A DNA stretch of 10,926 bases from Deltaproteobacteria bacterium. Lineage in GTDB: Bacteria; Desulfobacterota_C; Deferrisomatia; Deferrisomatales; JACRMM01. The notes below the pieces were generated by a model. That model was not told the origin of the DNA. It did not search any database and saw only the letters and a list, made by a program, of their open reading frames with translations. Shown one piece after another: positions 1-7,283 of the stretch. Position numbers and translations under genes: made by a program. Position 1 is the first letter of the stretch. Every line of letters starts with the position of its first letter. The stretch lies in the NCBI GenBank assembly GCA_016218905.1, contig JACRCS010000496.1:1-10926 (forward strand). Reading direction: 5' to 3'.

Positions 1-2438
1 ACCGGTTTGGAAAGGATGAGCACGTCCCGCAGGGCCTGAGCCTCCCTCTCCGACACCGCCCGGCTGAAGCCGGTCATCAGAATGACGGGAATCTTCTTCC
101 TCACGCGGCGGATCCGCTGAATGAGGGACCGACCCGTCATCACGGGCATCGTCTGATCCGTCACCACTACGTCAAAGTCGTCGGGTCCGTTTCGGAAGAG
201 CCGGAACGCCTCCGGGCTGCTCGTGGTCCCGACGACCCGATACCCCAGGTCCTCCAGAATCTTTCGTCCGAGTTCGACGATCGCCTCCTCGTCGTCGACG
301 AGAAGCACGCGTTCGGTTCCCCTCGGGACCTCGGCCTCCGGTCCGGAGGTCGGCTCTTCCGCGCCCTTCGCCTTCGGTAGATAGACGTGAAACTCGGTCC
401 CCCGGTCGGGTTCGCTGTAGACCCGGACGGCGCCACCGAGGCCCTTGACGATGCCATGAACGGCAGCCAGACCGAGGCCGGTGCCGCCTCGGCCGGCGCG
501 CGTCGTGAAGAACGGCTCGAAGGCGCGCTCCAATACGTCCGCCGTCATCCCGCACCCGCTATCGGCGACCCGGAGCTTCAGGTACGGACCCTCCCGCACC
601 TCCAGGTAGCGCGCGAGTTCCGCCGAATCGGCGTGGGCGTCTCCCAACGCCACCTCGAGGACCCCTGGTCTGCCCTCCATGGCGAGCCCCGCGTTCGTGC
701 ACAGATTGACGAGGACCTGGTGGATGCGTATCGGATCCGCCAGGACGAAGTCGTCCTCGGTTTCGATCCGCCCCACGATCTCGACCGTCTTCGGAAGGGA
801 GGCAGCCATCAGCTTCAGGGTTTCCTTCACGAGCGGCGCGATGCGCACCGGCCGGCGGGGCTGCTCGACCTCGCGGCTGAAGGCGAGAATCTGGCCGATG
901 AGGTCCCGCGCGCGCTCTGCCGCGGAGAGCACCCTCTCGAGGTTCTCCGTGGCCTCGCCCTCGTCCGGCAAATCGTCGAGCGTGAGCTGGGTGTAACCGA
1001 TGATGGGCATGAGGACGTTGTTGAAGTCGTGGGCGATCCCTCCGGCCAGGGTACCCAAGGCCTCCAGCTTCTGGGCCTGGCGGAACTGACGCTCGAGCCG
1101 GGAACGCTCCGTGACGTCGCGGCAGACGGCGACGTAGTGGGTGACGTCGCCGGACCGTTCACGGACCGGCGAGACCGTGCACTCCTCCTCGTACGGGGCG
1201 CCGTCCTTCCTGCGTCCGACGAGCCGCCCCGCCCAGGAGTTCTTCCGGGCGAGGGCGTCCTTCAGGCCATGGAAGGCCTCGGGCTCGCCCTCCTCAACCT
1301 TGGGGAACATGACGTCGCGCCCCACGGCTTCCGCCCTGGAGTAGCCCGTGATCTTCTCGAAGGCGGGGTTCACGTATTCGATCACGCCTTCGGAGTCGCA
1401 GATGACCACGGCCTCCCCGGCTTGCTCGACCGCGGTGGCGAGGCGGATGCGTTCCCGCTCCGCCTTGTGAAGCTCACTCATGTCGACCATCACGCCGCGG
1501 AAGCCGGTTACCTCGTCTCGCCGCCTCACGACCATGGAGTGGACGAGGACGGGGAAGGGGGTCCCCTCCTTGTCGACGGCCGTGTAGGGTTGGACGCCCA
1601 CGGTTTCCCCCCGGAGAACCCTCTCGGCGTTCTGCCTCGCCCTCAGCCATTCGGAAGGACTGAGCAGGTCCCTGCCGCGGATGCCTCGGGCCACCTCCTC
1701 CGGCGTGCGACGGAGGAGCTCGAGACCCTTCTTGTTGAGGAACGTGATGATCCCTTTGACGTTCGTCTCGAAGACGGTCTCCGGGAGAAGGTCGGCGAGC
1801 TCCCGGAATCTTGCCTCGCTCTGACGCAGTGCCTCGCTTTCCCGCAGCGCCTCCTCGACCCGCTTGCGATCCGTGATGTCTCGGCCTTCGGGGATGATAA
1901 AGACGACTGCGCCCTTGTCGTCCCGGATGGGCTTGAGCGAGAAGTCGACGTGGATCAGGCCGCCTTCACTCGAGGGATGGCTGGTCTCGAAACGCACGAA
2001 CTCACCGCGCGCCGCCGCCTCCACCGCCGCCCGCAGTTTCGCTTGCTCTGCGGCGGAGTGGGCCCACCACGGCGTTTCCCAGAACGGCCTCCCGGTTACC
2101 TCGTCCAAACCGGCGCCGATCGCGTCGAGCGCCGTTCGATTCGCCTCGATGACCGTTCCGTCGGCGGTAATCAACCCGATGAACTGGAAAGTTCGATCGA
2201 AGATCGCCCGGTACCTGCGCTCCCGCTCCTCGAGGTTGCCCGAGAGCTCCTCCCGCTCCCTCTGGGCCCGCCGCAAGGATGCCCGCAGCCGGTCGCGCTC
2301 GGCTTCGAGCTCGGCGATCCTCTCCCGCAGCGCCCAGCTTCTTTCCCCGACCGCCGGTCGCCTTTTGGCCCAGTGTGCCCTCCGGCGCCCCTGATGGGGG
2401 CGCTCCCGCCGCACTTTGGCTCCTCGAGGCTCAAGCAT
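1..2438 (-). CDS. Soluble hybrid sensor histidine kinase, PAS-PAS-PAS-HisKA-HATPase-REC (3' end cut by window edge)
   Basis: A two-component hybrid kinase that should autophosphorylate on His and pass phosphate to its own receiver. Reading from ATG 2438, residues 35-75 are charged and probably coiled coil. Three PAS domains follow (about 73-195, 206-325, 332-445; the third has [20 protein letters not shown]). HisKA has the phospho-His in GGIAHDFNN (His470). The HATPase domain has the N box [13 protein letters not shown] (576-587), G1 VADSGCGM, F box FEPFFTTR and G2 [10 protein letters not shown] (651-660). The receiver starts at [10 protein letters not shown] (710), with phospho-acceptor Asp761 in TDQTMP and conserved Lys811 at the window edge, so only the last few residues are missing. 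No transmembrane segment or signal peptide is visible, so it is probably cytosolic. The start is fixed by GGAGG seven bases upstream. The fusion resembles NtrB-type kinases. The sensed signal is unknown and no separate response regulator is in view. Confidence 0.93.
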   Translation of the reverse strand, partial: MLEPRGAKVRRERPHQGRRRAHWAKRRPAVGERSWALRERIAELEAERDRLRASLRRAQREREELSGNLEERERRYRAIFDRTFQFIGLITADGTVIEANRTALDAIGAGLDEVTGRPFWETPWWAHSAAEQAKLRAAVEAAARGEFVRFETSHPSSEGGLIHVDFSLKPIRDDKGAVVFIIPEGRDITDRKRVEEALRESEALRQSEARFRELADLLPETVFETNVKGIITFLNKKGLELLRRTPEEVARGIRGRDLLSPSEWLRARQNAERVLRGETVGVQPYTAVDKEGTPFPVLVHSMVVRRRDEVTGFRGVMVDMSELHKAERERIRLATAVEQAGEAVVICDSEGVIEYVNPAFEKITGYSRAEAVGRDVMFPKVEEGEPEAFHGLKDALARKNSWAGRLVGRRKDGAPYEEECTVSPVRERSGDVTHYVAVCRDVTERSRLERQFRQAQKLEALGTLAGGIAHDFNNVLMPIIGYTQLTLDDLPDEGEATENLERVLSAAERARDLIGQILAFSREVEQPRRPVRIAPLVKETLKLMAASLPKTVEIVGRIETEDDFVLADPIRIHQVLVNLCTNAGLAMEGRPGVLEVALGDAHADSAELARYLEVREGPYLKLRVADSGCGMTADVLERAFEPFFTTRAGRGGTGLGLAAVHGIVKGLGGAVRVYSEPDRGTEFHVYLPKAKGAEEPTSGPEAEVPRGTERVLLVDDEEAIVELGRKILEDLGYRVVGTTSSPEAFRLFRNGPDDFDVVVTDQTMPVMTGRSLIQRIRRVRKKIPVILMTGFSRAVSEREAQALRDVLILSKP

Positions 2439-2445
2439 GGGAGTT

Positions 2446-2450
2446 CCTCC
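2446..2450 (-). promoter_or_regulatory. Ribosome binding site of the hybrid kinase
   Basis: On the minus strand GGAGG lies seven bases before ATG 2438. It selects this start over an out-of-frame ATG at 2494. Confidence 0.75.
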
Positions 2451-2535
2451 GGTACGTCCGAGTTCTCTCCTCCTGCTGCCGAAGCGAAGTGCATGAGCCG
2501 TCCAGGAAGCCCCTGGCCGAACCGAGCCACGCTAA

Positions 2536-2568
2536 ATTATCCACCCGAGCGAACTCGGAGTACATCAA
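2536..2568 (-). promoter_or_regulatory. Possible promoter of the hybrid kinase, with a small dyad in the spacer
   Basis: In an otherwise GC-rich gap there is an AT-rich patch with GATAAT (minus strand 2541-2536) as a candidate -10. The nearest TTG-type -35 (TTGATG, 2568-2563) lies 21 bases away, too far for a standard sigma-70 promoter, so this is weak. Between them is a perfect five-base dyad, CCGAG-CGAA-CTCGG (2545-2558), which could be an operator or a short RNA hairpin. The resulting leader would be about 90 bases. Confidence 0.3.
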
Positions 2569-2651
2569 ACACTGTTACGTCTCGCCCAGCTTCCTCTCGC
2601 GCGGACTCGTGCCCAAGGTCGTGCCCGTGCGTAGCCCCACCGCCCGTTTGA

Positions 2652-2698
2652 CCCGCCACTCCCCCCCGCCTGCCCCGCACCAGCGCCGCCCGCGCGAT
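2652..2698. repeat. Direct repeat copy A (duplicate of the dinB 3' end)
   Basis: This 47-bp stretch matches 2732-2776 except for three substitutions and a two-base difference in the C run. It lies downstream of the dinB stop. Read on the minus strand it encodes IARAALVRGRRG, nearly the DinB C-terminal IARAALMRGRRG, in the same reading frame as dinB (offset 78 bases). Confidence 0.85.
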
Positions 2699-2730
2699 AT
2701 TCTTCATTCTTCATTCTTCATTCTTCATTC
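2699..2730. repeat. Perfect heptanucleotide tandem array, ATTCTTC x 4.6
   Basis: Four full ATTCTTC units plus ATTC run without a mismatch (GAAGAAT on the coding strand of dinB). The array supplies the last five codons of dinB (MKNEE) and its TGA stop. A pure heptamer run in GC-rich DNA is compositionally distinct from its surroundings. Heptameric short tandem repeats are known in cyanobacterial intergenic DNA, and no function can be inferred here. Confidence 0.95.
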
Positions 2731-3952
2731 CCCCGCTACTCCCCCGCCTGCCCCGCATCAGCGCCGCCCGGGCGATGGCGTCGGTCCCGAACTTCTTCCG
2801 GATCTCGTCCACGGTGGTGGCGACCCGGCGAAGCCGGCCCGTCTTCGCCTCCGCGGGCTCGGGCGCGGCGAAGAGGTCCGGTTGAGCAAGGGGTGCGCTC
2901 TGCGCGGGGCGGAGCCGGGTCGCCGTGACGCCGACGAGGCGCACGGGCTTACCCTTCCAGCCGACGCGCTGGAGGCACCGGAGGATCTCGGCGAAGAGGT
3001 CCTCGGCGAGGTCCGTGGAGCGCGCCAGCGTCGCCGAGCGGGTGACGGTGCGGAAGTCCTCGTCGCGAAACTTGAGCGTAACGCCCGAGGCGAGGAGGCC
3101 GTGGGCCCGGAGCCGGGCCGCGACCCGGTCCGAGAGCTCCAGGAGGGTGTTGCGGACGAGCCCGGCGTCCCCGGTGTCCTCGTCGAAGGTGGTCTCCGCG
3201 CCGATCGACTTCGCCTCGCCGTCCGTGACGACCGGCCGCTCGTCCCTGCCGTGGGCGAGGTGCCAGAGCTCTTCCCCGGCCTCTCCGAGCATGGACCGAA
3301 GGTCCTCCGGCCGGAGCGCCGCCAGGTCTCCGATGGTCCGGAGGCCCACCTTCGTGAGCCTCGCCTCGGTCTTCGGCCCCACGCCCCAGAGCCTCGCCAG
3401 GGGCAGCGGGGCCAGGAACTCCCGCTCGGCTCCGGAGGGCACGACGACGAAGCCGTCGGGCTTTCCGAGCTCAGAGGCCATCTTGGCGAGGAACTTGTTC
3501 GGGGCCACTCCCACCGAGGCCGTGAGCCCCGTCTCGGTCCGGACCGCCGCCTTGAGGGCCCGTCCTGTCTCCTCGCCGGTCCCGAAGAGCCGCCGAGAAC
3601 CCGTCACGTCCAGGAAGGCCTCGTCGATGCTGAGCGGCTCCACAAGGTCGGTGTAGCGACGAAAGATCGTGAAGACGCGCTCGGAGACCTCTGCGTACCG
3701 GCGGAAGCGGGGCCGCACGTAGACGCCCTGGGGGCAGAGCTTCCAGGCGCGGCTGATAGGAAGCGCCGAGCGTACGCCGAAGGCCCGGGCCTCATAGGAG
3801 CTCGCCGCCACGACCCCCCTGCCTCTTCCCGCCGCAGGGTCCGCGCCCACGATGACCGGCCGCCCCGCCCACTCCGGGTGATCGAGCTGCTCCACCGCGG
3901 CGTAGAAGGCGTCCATGTCTACGTGGAGGATCGTGCGCGACCCGCCGGCCAT
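2711..3952 (-). CDS. dinB: DNA polymerase IV (Y-family translesion polymerase)
   Basis: A 413-residue error-prone polymerase that bypasses DNA lesions in the cytosol. The palm has VDMDAFYAAVEQ near the N terminus (metal ligand Asp12, steric gate region F16-Y17) and LSIDEAFLDVTG with catalytic Asp110-Glu111. GLTASVGVAPNKFLAKMAS (141-159) and the thumb helix-hairpin-helix LWGVGPKTEARL follow, then a little-finger domain with TLKFRDEDF. QPDLF (357-361) is a good match to the beta-clamp-binding consensus. It sits before a tail of DEIRKKFG type, so the clamp motif is internal rather than terminal. The ATG is five bases after the ptsP stop, and the sequence TAGGAGAG before it serves as both stop and Shine-Dalgarno, so it is probably translated by coupling. 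The last residues (GSSGGMKNEE) and the stop come from a tandem repeat and are unlikely to be ancestral. No LexA box is evident nearby. Confidence 0.96.
   Translation of the reverse strand: MAGGSRTILHVDMDAFYAAVEQLDHPEWAGRPVIVGADPAAGRGRGVVAASSYEARAFGVRSALPISRAWKLCPQGVYVRPRFRRYAEVSERVFTIFRRYTDLVEPLSIDEAFLDVTGSRRLFGTGEETGRALKAAVRTETGLTASVGVAPNKFLAKMASELGKPDGFVVVPSGAEREFLAPLPLARLWGVGPKTEARLTKVGLRTIGDLAALRPEDLRSMLGEAGEELWHLAHGRDERPVVTDGEAKSIGAETTFDEDTGDAGLVRNTLLELSDRVAARLRAHGLLASGVTLKFRDEDFRTVTRSATLARSTDLAEDLFAEILRCLQRVGWKGKPVRLVGVTATRLRPAQSAPLAQPDLFAAPEPAEAKTGRLRRVATTVDEIRKKFGTDAIARAALMRGRRGSSGGMKNEE
2732..2776. repeat. Direct repeat copy B (inside the dinB 3' end)
   Basis: This is the partner of 2652-2698 and encodes the last conserved part of DinB (IARAALMRGRRG). 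The two copies flank the heptamer array 2699-2730. Confidence 0.85.
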
Positions 3953-3960
3953 CTCTCCTA
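3953..3960 (-). promoter_or_regulatory. dinB ribosome site overlapping the ptsP stop codon
   Basis: The minus strand reads TAGGAGAG directly before ATG 3952. TAG ends ptsP and GGAG is the Shine-Dalgarno of dinB. This arrangement fixes the dinB start and implies translational coupling. Confidence 0.7.
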
Positions 3961-6273
3961 CTCGGTGGCCCAGAGGGGCTCGGGGACACCCTCGTCCCTC
4001 AGCTCGTCGCGCAGGAGCCGCTTCACGTCTTCGGCCCCTTCGGCGGCCTTCAGGCGGGTCGCGAGGCCGAGGAGCCGCCTTCGGTCCACGAGCTGGATGA
4101 GGCGCCGCACGCGGGGAAGGACCCCCGGGCTCAGGGAGAGCTCCTTCACCCCGAGGGCCACCAGGGCGGCGGCCCCGAGAGGCCGGCCCGCCATCTCGCC
4201 GCAGACCGCCACCGGGCGCTGCCACCGCCGGGCGGTCTCGACGATCCGGCCGATGGTCTCCAGCACGGTGGGATGGAGCGGGTCGTAGAGGTGCGCGACC
4301 TTGCGGTTGGCACGGTCCACCGCGAGGAGGTACTGGACGAGGTCGTTCGTCCCGATGGAGAAGAAGTCGGCGTGGGGGGCGAGCCGCTCGAGCCCGAGGG
4401 CGGCGGAGGGCACCTCCACCATCGCGCCGACGGGAACCTCGGGCAGGCGGACGCCCCGGCTGCGGAGCCCCTCGCGCTCCTCCTCCAGGATCCCGCGCGC
4501 CTCCCGGAGCTCCCCGGCCGTGGCGATCATCGGAAAGACGATCCGCAGCGGCCCCAGGAGGCTCGCCCGCAGGAGCGCCCGGAGCTGGATCCGGAAGGGC
4601 TCCTGCATGTCGAGGCTCACCCGGATGGAGCGCCAGCCCAGGTGCGGGTTCTCCTCCTTGGGCACCGGCAGGTAGGGGAGGCTCTTGTCGCCGCCGACGT
4701 CCAGCGTCCGGAGAGTGGCCGGCCGGCCCTCCAGCGCCCCGAGGATCTTGGCGTAGATGTCGAGCTGCTCCTCCTCGTCCGGGAAGCTCGTCCGGATCAG
4801 GAAGGGGAACTCGGTCCGGTAGAGACCGACGCCTTCGCCGCCCGCCTGAACGATCTTTGGGATGTCCGCCACGAGGGCCGCGTTTCCGAGGAGCCGCACG
4901 CGGGCCCCGTCGCGGGTCGTGAGCGGCTCGCCAAGGTGGGTGAGGATCTCGGCCTCGACCTTGGCCGTGTCCTCGGCCAGGCGTTCGTACTCGCGGGTGA
5001 CCCGTTCCGAGGGCGAGAGGTAGAGCAGGCCCACGTTGCCGTCCAGGATTGCGGGCTCTCCGGCCACCACGGGCGGGACCTTCTCCCCCAGGCCGACGAC
5101 CGCCGGGATGCCCGCCGAGCGGCAGAGGATGGCGGTGTGGGAGTTCTCCCCGCCGCGCGCCAGGGCGACCCCGGCCAGATGGGGCTGCATGAGCCGGACG
5201 AAGAGCGAGGGGGTGATGTCCTCGGCGATGACCACGGTCGGCTCGCTGAAGGCCAGCTCCGCCCCGGGGTGCTTCTCCTCCTGGATGTGGCGGATGAGGC
5301 GCTCGCCTACGTCCCGCACGTCCGCGGCCCGCTCCCGCAGGTACGGATCCTCCAGGCGGCGGAAGGTCTCGATGTAGCTGCGGGAGACCGTCGCCACGGC
5401 ACGCGCGGCGGCCGCCCCCGTGCGGATCTGTGCCCGGACCTTCTCCTGGATGCCCCGGTCCTCGAGCATCATCAGGTGGGCGTGGAAGATGGCCCCGTCC
5501 TCCTCGGAGAGCGCCTTCCGCACCTGATCCCGGATCTCCACCACGTCCGCGATGCTGCGGCCCAGTGCCTCCTCGAACGCCGCAAGCTCGGCCTCGACCC
5601 CCCCTCCGGCGCCCTCGCAGAAGACCTCGATCCCGGGCTCCTCGGCGAGGACGAGGGCCGCGCCGCGCGCCACCCCCCTGGACGCCCCGATCCCCCGGAA
5701 GAAGCCGGGGCGCGGCTCCTCCTCCCCCGCCTGCTCCGCAGGGCTCTCGGCCCCGGAGGCGAGCAGCCGCGCGTGGGCGATTACCGTCGAGAGCTGGCTC
5801 GCGGCCGTGACGAGGAGGCGGACGTCGTCCGGGGGCATCCGAGCCGCTCGGGTCGTCTGAACCGCGAGGACACCGATCGCCCGCCGGCGGTAGATCAAGG
5901 GCACGCCGACGAAGGAGCGGAAGGCCTCCTCGCCGATGCCGGGAAAGAACTTGTACCGGGGGTGGCTGGGGGCGTCCGCCACGTTGACGGGCTCGGCGGT
6001 CTCGAAGGCGAGTCCGGTCAACCCTTCGCCCACGGTCATGGAGACGCGGCCCAGTGCGCCGGGCTCGAGGCCCCGGGATGCCCGGAGCACCAGGAGACCG
6101 TCCTCGAAGAGGTAGATGGAGCAGACGTCGACGCCCATCCGATCGGCGAGGAGGCCGGCGATGTGGTCCAGGGTCTCGGCGAGGTCGTGGGAGGAGACGA
6201 TGATCCGGGAGATGTCCTCCAGGAGGATCAGCTTGTGGCTGTCGCCGGGCAGGGCCCCCTCCGGAGTCGTCAC
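3958..6273 (-). CDS. ptsP: GAF-domain phosphoenolpyruvate-protein phosphotransferase (nitrogen PTS enzyme I)
   Basis: A 771-residue enzyme I of the regulatory PTS, which takes phosphate from PEP onto His and passes it to an HPr/NPr protein. Residues about 18-172 form a GAF domain (SIYLFEDGLLVLRASRG, VGEGLTGLAFET, GVPLIYRRRAIGVLAVQ). Enzyme I begins near 190 with GIGASRGVARG. The swivelling domain carries the phospho-His in GGENSHTAILCR (His379). The PEP-binding barrel shows GVGLYRTEFPFL (481-492), DVGGDK, NPHLGWRSIR, GAMVEVPSAAL, FFSIGTNDLVQY and the catalytic Cys691 in VCGEMAG. All key motifs are intact and the length is close to that of E. coli PtsP. The GTG start at 6273 overlaps the preceding TGA as GTGA. 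Upstream in-frame starts would overlap the preceding gene deeply. No HPr/NPr or EIIA gene is in the window, so partners must be elsewhere. Confidence 0.95.
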   Translation of the reverse strand: MTTPEGALPGDSHKLILLEDISRIIVSSHDLAETLDHIAGLLADRMGVDVCSIYLFEDGLLVLRASRGLEPGALGRVSMTVGEGLTGLAFETAEPVNVADAPSHPRYKFFPGIGEEAFRSFVGVPLIYRRRAIGVLAVQTTRAARMPPDDVRLLVTAASQLSTVIAHARLLASGAESPAEQAGEEEPRPGFFRGIGASRGVARGAALVLAEEPGIEVFCEGAGGGVEAELAAFEEALGRSIADVVEIRDQVRKALSEEDGAIFHAHLMMLEDRGIQEKVRAQIRTGAAAARAVATVSRSYIETFRRLEDPYLRERAADVRDVGERLIRHIQEEKHPGAELAFSEPTVVIAEDITPSLFVRLMQPHLAGVALARGGENSHTAILCRSAGIPAVVGLGEKVPPVVAGEPAILDGNVGLLYLSPSERVTREYERLAEDTAKVEAEILTHLGEPLTTRDGARVRLLGNAALVADIPKIVQAGGEGVGLYRTEFPFLIRTSFPDEEEQLDIYAKILGALEGRPATLRTLDVGGDKSLPYLPVPKEENPHLGWRSIRVSLDMQEPFRIQLRALLRASLLGPLRIVFPMIATAGELREARGILEEEREGLRSRGVRLPEVPVGAMVEVPSAALGLERLAPHADFFSIGTNDLVQYLLAVDRANRKVAHLYDPLHPTVLETIGRIVETARRWQRPVAVCGEMAGRPLGAAALVALGVKELSLSPGVLPRVRRLIQLVDRRRLLGLATRLKAAEGAEDVKRLLRDELRDEGVPEPLWATE

Positions 6274-7067
6274 GCCGCCACCCGAAGCGGGTCGAGCACG
6301 CGGCGCAGCGCGGCGATGGAGTTCGCCATCCGGCTCCCGTACCAGGTGACCCACTCTCCCGGAACACGCAGCAGCGCGGCGCTCGGCACGAGGGCCTCGA
6401 GCTCTGCCGCGTCGGCCTCCCCGAACGGGTACGGCTCGGAGGGCAGCAGGATCGCCGCGGGGCTCGCGGCGACGAGCTCTTCGACCTCCACGCGGGGATA
6501 GCGACCGGGCAGCTCCGCGAAGGCGTTCGAGGCGCCGGCCGCCTCCAGGAGGGCCGACGTGAGCGTCTCCCGGGTGGCCGTCATGTAGGGATCCTTCCAG
6601 ATGAGGCAGGCGCACCGGGGCCGGGGGCCCGGAGGCGGCGCCGAAACGCCCTCCAACTCCCGGGCGAGCGCCTCCGCGGGCGCGGGGACGCCAAGGAGCT
6701 CACCCAGAGACCGCAGGAGGCGGGCGGCACCGCCCAGGTCCCGCGGAAAGGCCACGTGGACCCGAAAACCCTCCGAGAGGAGCGCCTCCACCTGGTCCCT
6801 GCGGTTCTCCTCCGCGTTGGCGAGGATCAGGTCGGGACGAAGCGCCCGCACGAGCTCGAGGTCCACCGTCTTCGGACCGCCGACGGCGGGTAGGGGCCGG
6901 CACTCTTCGGGGGAGATGCAGAAGCTCGTGCGTCCCACCGCGCGCGCGCCGAGCCCAACGTCAAAGAGGAACTCGGTGACGCTGGGGATGAGGGAGAGGA
7001 TCCGCCGGGGAACCGGGTCCAGGGCGACGCGCCGCCCGAGGTCGTCCACGATGAAGTGCGGTTTCAA
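6270..7067 (-). CDS. BtuF-like helical-backbone metal receptor (cobalamin-binding family) without signal peptide
   Basis: A 265-residue member of the periplasmic-binding family related to BtuF and FhuD (COG0614 type). The N-terminal lobe begins DDLGRRVALDPVPRRILSL, with IPSVTEFLFDVGLG and GGPKTVDLELV. The C-terminal lobe has the family-typical CLIWKDPYMTA (154-164) and a motif like RYPRVEVEELV. Binding of cobalamin, haem or an iron chelate cannot be told from sequence. There is no signal peptide or lipobox: the mature-like sequence starts within a few residues of the start, and no usable start lies between TTG 7067 and the upstream in-frame stop at 7155-7157. It is therefore probably cytosolic, or exported in an unusual way. 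The TTG start lacks a Shine-Dalgarno; GTG 7049 is an alternative. It is the first gene of the operon with ptsP and dinB. No permease or ATPase genes are adjacent. Confidence 0.85.
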   Translation of the reverse strand: MKPHFIVDDLGRRVALDPVPRRILSLIPSVTEFLFDVGLGARAVGRTSFCISPEECRPLPAVGGPKTVDLELVRALRPDLILANAEENRRDQVEALLSEGFRVHVAFPRDLGGAARLLRSLGELLGVPAPAEALARELEGVSAPPPGPRPRCACLIWKDPYMTATRETLTSALLEAAGASNAFAELPGRYPRVEVEELVAASPAAILLPSEPYPFGEADAAELEALVPSAALLRVPGEWVTWYGSRMANSIAALRRVLDPLRVAA

Positions 7068-7106
7068 GGCATTCGCCGAAAGAGAGAAGGGGGAACGGAC
7101 CGGGCG

Positions 7107-7135
7107 ATCATAGCGGGAAGGGCGCGGTACCGCAA
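7107..7135 (-). promoter_or_regulatory. Sigma-70-type promoter for the btuF-like/ptsP/dinB operon
   Basis: The minus strand has TTGCGG (7135-7130), exactly 17 bases, then TATGAT (7112-7107). The predicted transcript start is near 7100, giving a leader of about 33 bases before TTG 7067. The -10 matches the consensus at five of six positions. The -35 is weaker. Confidence 0.6.
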
Positions 7136-7142
7136 CGAAAGC

Positions 7143-7156
7143 GGTTTTCGGTTTTC
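7143..7156. repeat. Heptamer doublet GGTTTTC x 2
   Basis: Two exact adjacent copies of GGTTTTC lie just upstream of the operon promoter. They are short and may be chance, but they sit beside other tandem repeats in the same gap. Confidence 0.5.
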
Positions 7157-7201
7157 AGTCGTCGCTGGGCGGTCGTTGGCGGTTGAATGGTTGGCGTTTT
7201 G

Positions 7202-7246
7202 TGGACTGGATGGACGCAATGGACCTTATGGACTGGATGGACCCCC
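7202..7246. repeat. Degenerate 9-bp tandem repeat, TGGACNNNN x 5
   Basis: Five consecutive units share TGGAC, with variable last four bases (TGGA, GCAA, CTTA, TGGA, CCCC). TGGACTGGATGGAC occurs exactly twice (7202-7215, 7229-7242). The array fills part of the gap between the acyl-CoA dehydrogenase and the BtuF-like gene. A + strand open frame through it would read as MD-rich peptide, but it overlaps the dehydrogenase antisense and is not credited as a gene. Confidence 0.85.
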
Positions 7247-7253
7247 AGCCGTC

Positions 7254-7283
7254 AACCTCAACCTTGACCTTAGCCTCAGCCTC
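7254..7283. repeat. Degenerate hexamer repeat, RRCCTY x 5
   Basis: Five units follow in order: AACCTC, AACCTT, GACCTT, AGCCTC, AGCCTC. The stop codon of the acyl-CoA dehydrogenase (7276-7278 on the minus strand) lies inside the array, a few bases after the 9-bp array ends. Confidence 0.75.

Noticed and set aside
2600..2625. Sigma-54-like promoter (GGCACG on the minus strand)
   Set aside because: The -24-like GGCACG is present but no TTGC -12 element follows at the required spacing.
387..2651. Long open frame on the + strand antisense to the hybrid kinase (754 codons)
   Set aside because: Its translation shows no recognisable domain, while the minus strand carries a full kinase with all motifs in frame. 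Such antisense frames are expected in GC-rich DNA.
2439..2710. A continued coding region after the dinB stop (read-through extension)
   Set aside because: The frame is open to about 2540, but a TGA intervenes and nothing suggests recoding. It is treated as a duplication relic, noted as a finding, not as a gene.
2711..6367. A 1218-residue protein with a long N-terminal extension fused to DinB
   Set aside because: The extension is the alternate frame of ptsP and has no domain content. The real dinB start at 3952 has a good ribosome site and matches family length.
4273..6501. Long + strand open frame antisense to ptsP (742 codons)
   Set aside because: Low-complexity charged translation without motifs; the minus strand frame is a complete enzyme I.
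3958..6615. PtsP beginning about 114 codons earlier
   Set aside because: The extra residues are Arg/Gly/Pro-rich shadow of the BtuF-like gene. GTG 6273 gives a clean GTGA junction and the normal family N terminus.
7068..7275. Intrinsic terminator after the acyl-CoA dehydrogenase
   Set aside because: No GC hairpin followed by a T-run was found on the minus strand in this gap; only tandem repeats and a promoter are visible.
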